Positions 1 to 5,646 of a DNA stretch of 6,354 nucleotides are shown piece after piece (within the stretch, counting starts at the first letter, position 1; each line of letters begins with the position of its first letter). Origin of the DNA: Pseudomonadota bacterium (GTDB lineage: Bacteria; Pseudomonadota; Alphaproteobacteria; Rhizobiales; Xanthobacteraceae). The notes below the pieces were generated by a model. That model searched no databases, had not been told where the DNA came from, and saw only the letters and a program-made list of their open reading frames with translations. Where the stretch lies: NCBI GenBank assembly GCA_023390695.1, contig JAEWCJ010000473.1, positions 1-6,354 on the forward strand, written 5' to 3'. The translations under genes were made by a program, and so were the position numbers.

Positions 1-944
1 CATCCGGCCGGCAGATCGGCCGCCTCGAACGCCTTTCGGTAGCGCTCCGGCAGATGATCGACGATCGTCGGCGGCAGAATATAGCGCTGGTACCAGCCGA
101 GCCATCCTTTGCGCGAGGAGGCCGGAAAATTTCCCGTGAGCAGATCGCGCCAGCGCTGCCGGTAGCCGTTCGTGAAGGTGTCCGCGAAGGGCGGATCGTC
201 ATTGTCGATGTCCGACAGCGCCAGCTTGTCGGTGAAGCAGCCGCCGCGCGGGCAGACGATCAGCCGGCCGACATGGCGGAAGCCGAGCCGCGTCGGCGGC
301 ACCGTCGGAATGATGTCGTGGCCGTAGATCAGCCGGTAGGTGCGTTCGCTGAGGCCGCTGGCATTGTAGGCCTGCATGAAGGCCGTGCTGCCGACGCGCG
401 GCGCTCCGAAAGTGTAGACGCCGGCCGCCGCCCGCCCCATTTCGCGCAGCGCGCGTTCGGCGGCGGTGACCGCCAGCGCGCCGCCCAGGCTGTGTCCGCC
501 GAAATAGAGCGGCGCCTGCGGATCGGTCTTTTCCAGCGCCGCGTGCAGGTCCTTCCAGACCGCGTCGATGGCGCCGCGAAAGCCGTGATGCATGTCGCGC
601 GACTGCGGACCCAGATTGAAATTGGTGATCCAGTTGGCGAGCGCCAGCGGATCGGTGCCGGCAAACGACACGAAGGTGGCGCCATGCCCCTGGGCGACGA
701 TGCCGTGCGTCGCGGTGAGCGGGAAGCGATGGATGCGTTCTTTCGAGATCAGCGCCAGGCGCTGCAAACCCCAGCGCTGCAGCACCGGGCCGACCTTGTG
801 CCTTGCATCGCGCACCTCATAGGCGAGCTGCGCCAGCCACATCAGCCCCCGCGCGGTGGCGATGTCAAAACCGGTGCCCGGCGAGAACCGCGCGAAGGCG
901 TCGTCGCGATAGTTTTCGAGAGGAATCTCGACGAGGAAACTCAC
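1..944 (-). CDS. Class 3 lipase family protein (alpha/beta hydrolase), 3' end beyond window
   Basis: A GTG start at 944 opens a frame that runs without a stop to the window edge, giving at least 314 residues; the C-terminus is missing. It is a serine hydrolase of the fungal-type lipase (Lipase_3) family, expected to cleave acyl esters such as triglycerides or phospholipids; the substrate is not readable. The nucleophile elbow GGHSLGGALA places the serine at residue 152. YGHDIIPTVPP gives the likely acid D210, and DHLPERY gives the likely catalytic histidine H297; H224 (FRHVG) is a less likely alternative. FVSFAGTD (about 91-98) resembles the oxyanion-side strand of the family. No signal peptide or membrane segment is visible, so a cytoplasmic or peripheral protein is inferred. 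It starts 25 nt after the moaE stop on the same strand, so it is probably the operon's distal gene. The Shine-Dalgarno is weak, and the frame is open upstream, so the exact start is uncertain. Confidence 0.85.
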   Translation of the reverse strand, partial: MSFLVEIPLENYRDDAFARFSPGTGFDIATARGLMWLAQLAYEVRDARHKVGPVLQRWGLQRLALISKERIHRFPLTATHGIVAQGHGATFVSFAGTDPLALANWITNFNLGPQSRDMHHGFRGAIDAVWKDLHAALEKTDPQAPLYFGGHSLGGALAVTAAERALREMGRAAAGVYTFGAPRVGSTAFMQAYNASGLSERTYRLIYGHDIIPTVPPTRLGFRHVGRLIVCPRGGCFTDKLALSDIDNDDPPFADTFTNGYRQRWRDLLTGNFPASSRKGWLGWYQRYILPPTIVDHLPERYRKAFEAADLPAG

Positions 945-969
945 AGCACCGTCCCGCTTCCGCCGTGCG

Positions 970-1446
970 CTATTCCGCCGCTGCGTCGTCGCGCTGCCAG
1001 CGCGCGGCGGCGGAATCGTCGCTGTCTTTCGCTGCGACCCAGTTGGTGCCGTCCGGGCGTTCTTCCAGCTTCCAGAACGGTGCGCGCGTCGTCAGGTAAT
1101 CCATCAGGAAATCTGCCGCCGCGAAGGCGGCCTGCCGGTGCGCGGAGGCGGTGACGACCAGCACGATATTGTCGCCCGGCAGCATGCGTCCGTAACGGTG
1201 AATGACGGTGACGCCGAGGAGCGGCCAGCGCCTTTTCGCGTCCTCGACGTGGCGTGCGATCTCCTCCTCCGCCATGCCGGGATAATGTTCCAGCGTCATC
1301 GCCGATACGGCATGGCCGCCTTCATGGTTGCGGCAGATTCCGGTGAAGGTGACGACGGCGCCGATATCGGTGCGGCCGCGCGACAGCTTTGCGGCCTCGG
1401 CGGCCACGTCGAAATCCTCGTGCTGCAGGCAGACGGTGGTGGTCAT
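970..1446 (-). CDS. moaE: Molybdopterin synthase catalytic (large) subunit MoaE
   Basis: MoaE forms the MoaD2-MoaE2 molybdopterin synthase, which inserts two sulfurs into cyclic pyranopterin monophosphate to make molybdopterin for the molybdenum cofactor, in the cytoplasm. With the ATG at 1446 the protein has 158 residues, close to the usual ~150. From my recollection of the E. coli sequence it aligns without gaps from about residue 30: VVTFTGICRNH contains R39, TLEHYPGM follows at 51-58, SAHR gives H103 and R104, and RAPFWK gives K126. The residue equivalent to the active-site lysine K119 is threonine (MDYLTTRAPFW; codon ACG at 1092-1090). A longer frame from 1491 would add 15 residues encoded by an interspersed repeat, so I reject that start. 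No Shine-Dalgarno precedes 1446. moaD lies upstream, separated by the repeat. Confidence 0.93.
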   Translation of the reverse strand: MTTTVCLQHEDFDVAAEAAKLSRGRTDIGAVVTFTGICRNHEGGHAVSAMTLEHYPGMAEEEIARHVEDAKRRWPLLGVTVIHRYGRMLPGDNIVLVVTASAHRQAAFAAADFLMDYLTTRAPFWKLEERPDGTNWVAAKDSDDSAAARWQRDDAAAE

Positions 1447-1475
1447 CAAACAAATATAGCTACATTGCTCTCTTT

Positions 1476-1594
1476 CGTCATGGCCGGGCATAGCCCGTCG
1501 AAGACGGGCGGGAACGCCCTTTTGTCCCGGCCATCCCGCTTGGGAAGGCTTTGCGTCCCCAAGCGAGATGCGCGGTCAAAGCCCGCGCATGACG
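1476..1594. repeat. 119-bp interspersed palindromic repeat (three-hairpin type) between moaD and moaE
   Basis: The element is bounded by inverted ends CGTCATG (1476-1482) and CATGACG (1588-1594). Inside are three stem-loops. The first is ATGGCCGGG 1480-1488 with CCCGGCCAT 1526-1534, enclosing a small GCCCGTC-GAA-GACGGGC hairpin at 1493-1509. The second is CGCTTGGG 1537-1544 with CCCAAGCG 1558-1565. The third is ATGCGCGG 1568-1575 with CCGCGCAT 1583-1590. All these stems match perfectly. The general form, CGTCATGGCCGGGC...CCCGGCCAT...CATGACG, is one I recall as a dispersed intergenic repeat in Bradyrhizobium and Rhodopseudomonas-like genomes. Copy number cannot be judged from one window. It begins 13 nt after the moaD stop and ends 29 nt before the moaE start, so it fills the intra-operon gap. 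Confidence 0.8.
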
Positions 1595-1607
1595 AGGGAA
1601 AATCTGT

Positions 1608-1859
1608 CTAGCCGCCGGTCATCGGCGGAAAGAACGCGATCTCGCGCGCCCCGGAAATGGCGGCGTCGGGCTTCACATGCACGCGGTCGATGGCGGCGCG
1701 GATCACTTTCGGCCTTTCAAAAGCGTGCGCATATTCCTCGCCACGCTGCGACAGCCAGGCGATCAGATCGCCGACGGTGGCGACATGGGCGGGCGGCGCG
1801 ATGTCTTCCTCCGCCTTGCCGATGCGCTCGCGCACCCATGCGAAATACAGGATCTTCAC
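1608..1859 (-). CDS. moaD: Molybdopterin synthase sulfur-carrier (small) subunit MoaD
   Basis: MoaD is the ubiquitin-fold sulfur carrier of molybdopterin synthase. MoeB adenylates its C-terminal glycine, which is then thiocarboxylated, and MoaD delivers the sulfur into the MoaE active site. The 83-residue product matches the family length (about 81). It begins MKILYFAWVRERIG, the typical first beta strand and helix, and ends FFPPMTGG, with the essential terminal Gly-Gly at residues 82-83 intact. The start is GTG at 1859, only 3 nt after the pgsA stop. A GAGG core inside the end of pgsA lies several nt upstream, so translation coupled to pgsA is likely. The partner moaE follows on the same strand after the 119-bp repeat. 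Confidence 0.95.
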   Translation of the reverse strand: MKILYFAWVRERIGKAEEDIAPPAHVATVGDLIAWLSQRGEEYAHAFERPKVIRAAIDRVHVKPDAAISGAREIAFFPPMTGG

Positions 1860-1862
1860 CGC

Positions 1863-2519
1863 TCAATCCTCGATCAGATGCCGCAGCCCGGCGCGGAAAT
1901 AATCCCAGCCGGTATAGAGCGTCAGGATGGCCGAAATCCAGAGCAGGACAAGCCCAATGCTGGTTGCGATCGGCAGCGGATCGTCGCCCGTCTGCCAGCG
2001 CCAGTCGAGCAGCCATTGCGGCAGGGCATGGTCGACCGCCTCGCCGCCGAGCAGAAATCCGATGGCGACGAGCTGCAGCGCGGTTTTCCATTTCGCCAAT
2101 TGCGTCACCGGCACGCTGACGCGCAACTCGGCGAGATATTCGCGCAATCCCGAGACCAGGATTTCGCGGCACAGGATGATGATGGCGGCAAACAGCGACC
2201 AGCCCTTGATGGTTTCGTCGGCGGCCAGCATCAGCAGGCAGGACGCGACCAGCAGCTTGTCGGCGATCGGATCGAGCATGCGCCCGAGCTTGGATTGCTG
2301 CCCCCAGGAGCGGGCGAGATAGCCGTCGAAGAAATCGGTGATGCCGGCGGCGATGAAGATGAACAGCGCCAGCAGCCGCAGCCACAGGCCGCCCTGCAGG
2401 ATCGCCTGCCAGTACATGCAGGCCACGACCAGAGGCACCGCGGCGATGCGACCGTAGGTCAGCAAATTCGGCAGCGACAGAACATGCGCCGACGCCCGGC
2501 TGGTGGTGGCTGAATTCAT
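1863..2519 (-). CDS. pgsA: CDP-diacylglycerol--glycerol-3-phosphate 3-phosphatidyltransferase
   Basis: PgsA transfers the phosphatidyl group from CDP-diacylglycerol to glycerol-3-phosphate, making phosphatidylglycerophosphate, the precursor of phosphatidylglycerol and cardiolipin, in the inner membrane. The full CDP-alcohol phosphotransferase signature D-x2-DG-x2-AR-x8-G-x3-D-x3-D is intact. Counted from the chosen start it comprises D62, D65-G66, A69-R70, G79, D83 and D87. SLPNLLTYGRI near the N-terminus is the usual family opening, and several hydrophobic segments follow (around 25-40, 45-60, 90-105, 115-130, 150-165 and 185-205). I chose ATG 2519 (218 residues): GGAGG at 2538-2534 lies 14 nt upstream, whereas the longer GTG start at 2534 would overlap that same Shine-Dalgarno. 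It follows uvrC after a 105-nt gap and nearly abuts moaD. Confidence 0.94.
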   Translation of the reverse strand: MNSATTSRASAHVLSLPNLLTYGRIAAVPLVVACMYWQAILQGGLWLRLLALFIFIAAGITDFFDGYLARSWGQQSKLGRMLDPIADKLLVASCLLMLAADETIKGWSLFAAIIILCREILVSGLREYLAELRVSVPVTQLAKWKTALQLVAIGFLLGGEAVDHALPQWLLDWRWQTGDDPLPIATSIGLVLLWISAILTLYTGWDYFRAGLRHLIED

Positions 2520-2624
2520 GGCTGCAACGAACACCTCCCCCGCCGCCCCGTCAACCGGGCGGATCGTATGGCTACTATTTGTCCCGGTCTTTCGCCGCTG
2601 GAACTTTGGGGAAAGAGGCCGCGG
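2520..2624 (-). other. uvrC-pgsA intergenic spacer
   Basis: This 105-nt gap contains no gene. In the transcribed sense it holds the pgsA Shine-Dalgarno (GGGGGAGG, 2541-2534 region) and a small GC stem, CCGCCC paired with GGGCGG. That stem has no U-tract after it, so it is not a terminator. A TTGACG hexamer occurs inside the stem loop but has no credible -10 partner at the right distance. I therefore infer that uvrC transcription continues into pgsA, though a weak internal promoter cannot be excluded. Confidence 0.5.
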
Positions 2625-4613
2625 TCAGCCGGCGCGTTCGTGGAAATAGTCGTAAATCCGCCGGGCGGTGTCGGCATTGATGCCGGGAACCTTGGCCAGA
2701 TCCGCCACCGAGGCCCGCTCGATCGCCTTCAGCGTCCCGAAATGATGCAGCAGGGCGCGCTTGCGGGTGGGCCCGATCCCCGGGATTTCCTGCAGCCCGG
2801 ATTCGCGGATGTCCTTCTTCCGGCGCTGCCGGTGCGATCCCACCGCGAAGCGGTGCGCCTCGTCGCGCAGCCGTTCGACGAAATAGAGCAGGGGATCGCG
2901 GGGCGGCAGGCGGAAGGGCTGGCGGCCTGGAATGAAGAAGGTCTCGCGCCCGGCATCGCGGTCCACGCCCTTGGCGATGCCGACCAGCGGCACATTGGTG
3001 ATCCCGAGTGCAGACAATATGTCGCGCGCGGCGTTGAGCTGACCCAGGCCGCCGTCGATCAGCACCAGATCGGGCCAGGGCGACTCGTCGTCGGAATTGG
3101 CGTCCTGCGCGGCGTCGCTGATCAGCCGCTTGAAGCGGCGTTCCAGCACCTCGCGCATCATCGCGAAATCGTCGCCGGGGGTGAGTTCGGTCGAGCGGAT
3201 GTTGAACTTGCGATACTGGTTTTTCCGGAAGCCCTCGGGGCCGGCGACGATCATGGCGCCGACCGCGTTGCTGCCCTGGATATGGCTGTTGTCGTAGACC
3301 TCGATCCGGCGCGGCGGCGCGGCAAGGCCAAAGGCTTCCGCCATCGCATTCAGCAATTTCTGCTGCGAGGATGTTTCCGCCAGCTTGCGGCCGAGCGCTT
3401 CCCGCGCATTGGCGAGTGCGTGATCGACAAGGTCCTTGCGTTCGCCGCGCTTCGGCAAGGCGACATCCACCTTGAAGCCGCTCTTGGTGGTGAAGGCTTC
3501 CGCCAGCAGATCGCAATCCGGAATATCCTCCGAGACCAGGATCAGGCGCGGACACGGCTTGTCGTCGTAGAATTGTGTGATGAACGAGCCGAGCACCTCC
3601 GCCGCGGACAGGCTGCGATCAGCTTTCGGATAATAAGCGCGATTGCCCCAGTTCTGTCCGGTGCGGAAGAAGAAGACCTGCACGCAATTGAAGCCGCCGG
3701 CCTGATGAATGGCGAAGACGTCGGCCTCTTCCACGCCGCGCGGATTGATGCCCTGCTGCGACTGGATCGCCGCGAACGCGGCGAGGCGGTCGCGATAGAT
3801 CGCCGCGCGTTCGAAGTCGAGCGCTTCCGCCGCTTTCTCCATTTCGGCGGCAAGCTGTTCCTTCACGACGCGGCTCTTGCCGGACAGGAATTCGCGCGCC
3901 TCGCGCACCAGTTCGGCGTAATCCTGCGGCGAGATCTCGCCGGTGCAGGGCGCCGAGCAGCGCTTGATCTGGTGCAACAGGCAGGGACGCGTGCGGCTCT
4001 CGAACACTCCGTCGGAGCAGGAGCGGATCAGGAAGGCGCGCTGCAAGGCGGTGATGGTGCGGTTGACCGCCCACACCGACGCGAACGGACCGAAATAGTC
4101 GCCGGGCCGCGTGCGCGCCCCGCGATGCTTCAGAATCTGCGGCGCCGGATGATCCTTGGTGATGAGGATATAGGGGAACGATTTGTCGTCGCGCAGCAGG
4201 ACATTGAAGCGCGGGCGCAGCCGCTTGATCAGATTGGCTTCCAGCAGCAGCGCTTCGGTTTCGGTGCGCGTCGAGACGAATTCCATCGACACCGTCGCGG
4301 CGATCATGCGCGTGATGCGGGTGTCGTGACCGGTCGGCCGCGTATAGGCGACGATGCGCTTCCTGATGCTCTTTGCCTTGCCGACATAGAGCACGTCCCC
4401 GTGCGCGTCGATCATGCGGTAGACGCCGGGCCCGGTCGGGGCGTGACGCGCATGTTCGAGGATGGCCTTGCGGCCGGCCGCGAGCGAACCGGCTTTCACC
4501 TCGCTCAGATCGATCTCGGAGGGGGTGGTGCTCTCGATCTCGGGGAGACTGGATTCCTCCTCGTCTTCCGGGAGGTCGATCTCGGGTTCGATGTTTGTCT
4601 TGCGGCCGTTCAT
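2625..4613 (-). CDS. uvrC: Excinuclease ABC subunit C (UvrC)
   Basis: UvrC makes the 3' and 5' incisions around bulky DNA lesions after UvrA/UvrB damage recognition, in nucleotide excision repair. From ATG 4613 it has 662 residues. Domains in order: an acidic N-terminal tail (about 1-40); a GIY-YIG nuclease (GPGVY 61-65, YVG 76-78, 3' incision); a cysteine set C199/C211/C219/C223 with C-x11-C-x7-C-x3-C spacing, as in the iron-sulfur ligands reported for E. coli UvrC; a UVR helix pair binding UvrB (about 245-280); an RNase H-like endonuclease (D441 in YDNSHIQG, D481/D482 in TPGDDFAM, D520 in LIDGG, H587 in DEAHRFA, 5' incision); and tandem helix-hairpin-helix motifs (about 608-662). All catalytic residues appear intact. 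A longer start at 4697 adds 28 uncharacteristic residues. Neither start has a clear Shine-Dalgarno. I see no alphaproteobacterial LexA box (GTTC-N7-GTTC) upstream. Confidence 0.96.
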   Translation of the reverse strand: MNGRKTNIEPEIDLPEDEEESSLPEIESTTPSEIDLSEVKAGSLAAGRKAILEHARHAPTGPGVYRMIDAHGDVLYVGKAKSIRKRIVAYTRPTGHDTRITRMIAATVSMEFVSTRTETEALLLEANLIKRLRPRFNVLLRDDKSFPYILITKDHPAPQILKHRGARTRPGDYFGPFASVWAVNRTITALQRAFLIRSCSDGVFESRTRPCLLHQIKRCSAPCTGEISPQDYAELVREAREFLSGKSRVVKEQLAAEMEKAAEALDFERAAIYRDRLAAFAAIQSQQGINPRGVEEADVFAIHQAGGFNCVQVFFFRTGQNWGNRAYYPKADRSLSAAEVLGSFITQFYDDKPCPRLILVSEDIPDCDLLAEAFTTKSGFKVDVALPKRGERKDLVDHALANAREALGRKLAETSSQQKLLNAMAEAFGLAAPPRRIEVYDNSHIQGSNAVGAMIVAGPEGFRKNQYRKFNIRSTELTPGDDFAMMREVLERRFKRLISDAAQDANSDDESPWPDLVLIDGGLGQLNAARDILSALGITNVPLVGIAKGVDRDAGRETFFIPGRQPFRLPPRDPLLYFVERLRDEAHRFAVGSHRQRRKKDIRESGLQEIPGIGPTRKRALLHHFGTLKAIERASVADLAKVPGINADTARRIYDYFHERAG

Positions 4614-4722
4614 GGGATGGCCGCTAAAGTGTCGACGCGGCGACCGCGGCGCAAGTCCGCCGGTGGCCGCGGGAGCGGGAAAAGCCGCGCAGAACATGAT
4701 TTTGGGAAGGTGTTCTGTATAG

Positions 4723-4737
4723 TTAACGTAACCTTAA
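4723..4737 (-). promoter_or_regulatory. Candidate CtrA-binding site (TTAA-N7-TTAAC)
   Basis: Read on the minus strand the sequence is TTAA-GGTTACG-TTAAC, an exact match to the TTAA-N7-TTAAC consensus of CtrA, the cell-cycle response regulator of alphaproteobacteria. It lies about 110 bp upstream of the chosen uvrC start and about 213 bp upstream of the outer-membrane gene. A third TTAA follows at 4746-4749, with 8 bases between. The surrounding AT-rich DNA raises the chance rate, so the call rests on the exact spacing and location only. Confidence 0.35.
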
Positions 4738-4899
4738 GTATTCGATTAAAAGTAAACGGGATATTAGTAATAGTTTTCGCAATTCTAACCGATTCATAAA
4801 CGTTTAACTTAAACATTGCGATAAATTCTACGCATGAAAACGCCGGTTTTTGGCCCGCAACGCTGCGCGATCGCGCCGCAATCGAGCCAGAAGCCGGAC

Positions 4900-4925
4900 G
4901 CGCGAGGTCCGCAAACGGACCGCGC
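4900..4925 (+). promoter_or_regulatory. Leader hairpin just upstream of the outer-membrane gene's ribosome binding site
   Basis: GGTCCG (4906-4911) and CGGACC (4916-4921) pair around a CAAA loop. The stem can extend with GCGC (4900-4903) against GCGC (4922-4925) past a two-base GA bulge. It sits 10 nt before the AGGAG at 4936-4940. With no U-tract it is not a terminator. A 5' stabilising stem or a translational control element is a plausible inference, since outer-membrane protein mRNAs often have structured leaders. Confidence 0.4.
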
Positions 4926-4935
4926 CGGTGCGCGT

Positions 4936-4940
4936 AGGAG
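4936..4940 (+). promoter_or_regulatory. Ribosome binding site AGGAG that fixes the start at 4951
   Basis: AGGAG lies 10 nt before the ATG at 4951, which begins a clean signal peptide (MKKTIIWASL...). The frame is open back to an ATG at 4834, but that would put 39 unrelated residues in front of the signal peptide. The Shine-Dalgarno and the signal peptide together decide for 4951. Confidence 0.75.
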
Positions 4941-4950
4941 TAGAGTGGCA

Positions 4951-5565
4951 ATGAAGAAGACGATCATCTGGGCCAGCCTGGCGACGGCTGTGGCGACCGG
5001 CAGTGCAGCGGCCGCCGACATGAACCGCGGCTATTACAAGGCGCCGTCCTATGCGCCCCCGCCCTATAGCTGGATGGGTCCGTATATCGGCGCCAATCTC
5101 GGCTATCAATGGGGCGAGATCACCGGCAATCCGGCCAAACCCTCCGGCGTCGCGGGCGGTCTGCAGGCCGGCTACAATTGGCAGATGGGTCAGTTCGTGT
5201 ATGGCGCGGAAGCCGACATCCAGGCTTCGTCCGCTGACGATACCTTCGCCCCGTGGAAATTCTCCAACCCGTGGTTCGGCACGTTGCGCGCGCGCGGCGG
5301 CGTCGCTCTCAACAATATCCTGCTCTATGTCACCGGCGGTCTGGCCTATGGCCGCGTGAAGGGAGAGGCCTTCGGCGTGACCGACAGCCGGATGCATTAC
5401 GGCTATACGCTCGGCGCCGGCATGGAAGTCGGACTCACCCCGAATTGGTCGGCGAAGGTGGAATATCTCTGGCTCGATTACGCCGACCGCCATTACTCGA
5501 TCACGGCGCGTGAAGATGGCCTGGAAACAAGCCTGCTGCGCTTCGGCGTCAATTACCGCTTCTGA
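4951..5565 (+). CDS. Outer-membrane beta-barrel protein (Omp25/Omp31-like, opacity-type barrel)
   Basis: This 204-residue precursor starts with a Sec signal peptide: MKK, a hydrophobic core (about 4-14) and an alanine-rich end, with cleavage probably after A22 before D23. The mature protein would be about 182 residues, the size of small 8-stranded OmpA/OmpX-like barrels. A short proline/tyrosine-rich linker (YKAPSYAPPPYSW, about 29-41) leads into GPYIGANLGYQWG, the characteristic first strand of rhizobial and Brucella Omp25/Omp31-type proteins. Alternating aromatic and glycine strands follow (GGLQAGYNWQMGQFVYGAEAD, LYVTGGLAYGRV, YTLGAGMEVGL, AKVEYLWLDY). It ends LLRFGVNYRF, with the C-terminal aromatic residue expected for BAM recognition. 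Its likely role is structural or surface-related; no specific function can be read. It is monocistronic, transcribed away from uvrC, and ends in a strong terminator. Confidence 0.9.
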   Translation: MKKTIIWASLATAVATGSAAAADMNRGYYKAPSYAPPPYSWMGPYIGANLGYQWGEITGNPAKPSGVAGGLQAGYNWQMGQFVYGAEADIQASSADDTFAPWKFSNPWFGTLRARGGVALNNILLYVTGGLAYGRVKGEAFGVTDSRMHYGYTLGAGMEVGLTPNWSAKVEYLWLDYADRHYSITAREDGLETSLLRFGVNYRF

Positions 5566-5609
5566 TTTTTACGCTTCTGAGTTCTTCGCCACACGTCGGA
5601 CTTGGAACG

Positions 5610-5641
5610 CCCCGGACCGCAAGGTCCGGGGTTTCTGTTTT
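5610..5641 (+). terminator. Rho-independent terminator of the outer-membrane gene
   Basis: A perfect 9-bp stem, CCCCGGACC (5610-5618) with GGTCCGGGG (5623-5631), closes on a GCAA tetraloop of the stable GNRA type and is followed by TTTCTGTTTT. It lies 44 nt after the stop codon at 5565. The U-tract exists only in the plus sense. The convergent GST gene ends at 5647, so its transcripts would also contain the stem but without a following U-run, making the element strong in one direction only. Confidence 0.9.
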
Positions 5642-5646
5642 CGCCG

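Larger units (their letters stand above)
4614..4950. promoter_or_regulatory. Divergent intergenic region between uvrC and the outer-membrane gene
   Basis: This 337-bp region contains no gene and separates two divergently transcribed genes, so both promoters should lie here. The central part is strikingly AT-rich (17 G/C in 60 bases over 4741-4800), against flanks with typical high GC. It contains a TTAA-N7-TTAA site, a GTTTAA-C-TTAAAC palindrome and an AGAACA/TGTTCT inverted pair. The last 120 bases (4834-4950) return to high GC and probably form the untranslated leader of the plus-strand gene, with a hairpin and Shine-Dalgarno. TAATAT-like -10 sequences exist on the minus strand within 4755-4790, but I could not pair one with a convincing -35, so exact promoters are not called. 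Confidence 0.6.

Noticed and set aside
54..1154. A 366-codon plus-strand open frame over the lipase and moaE
   Set aside because: It is antisense to two genes with clear catalytic motifs, is arginine/alanine-rich, and crosses their boundary; a composition shadow.
1677..2513. A 278-codon plus-strand open frame over moaD and pgsA
   Set aside because: It is antisense to moaD and pgsA, spans both, and has low-complexity Gln/Asp/Arg content without a family signature.
2568..4799. A 743-codon open frame on the plus strand across uvrC
   Set aside because: It lies antisense to a complete, motif-rich uvrC. The product is Arg/Gly/Asp-rich with no recognisable domain, as expected from the mirror frame of GC-rich codons.
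4614..4830. A LexA (SOS) box for uvrC
   Set aside because: GTTC at 4712-4715 and GAAC at 4692-4695 occur, but neither has a second copy in direct orientation 7 bases away on either strand.
4834..4950. An N-terminal extension of the outer-membrane protein from ATG 4834
   Set aside because: It would bury the signal peptide behind 39 arginine-rich residues; AGGAG and the MKK signal start point to 4951.
4828..5493. A 221-codon minus-strand open frame opposite the outer-membrane gene
   Set aside because: The plus-strand gene has a Shine-Dalgarno, signal peptide, barrel strands and terminator; the opposite frame has none of these.
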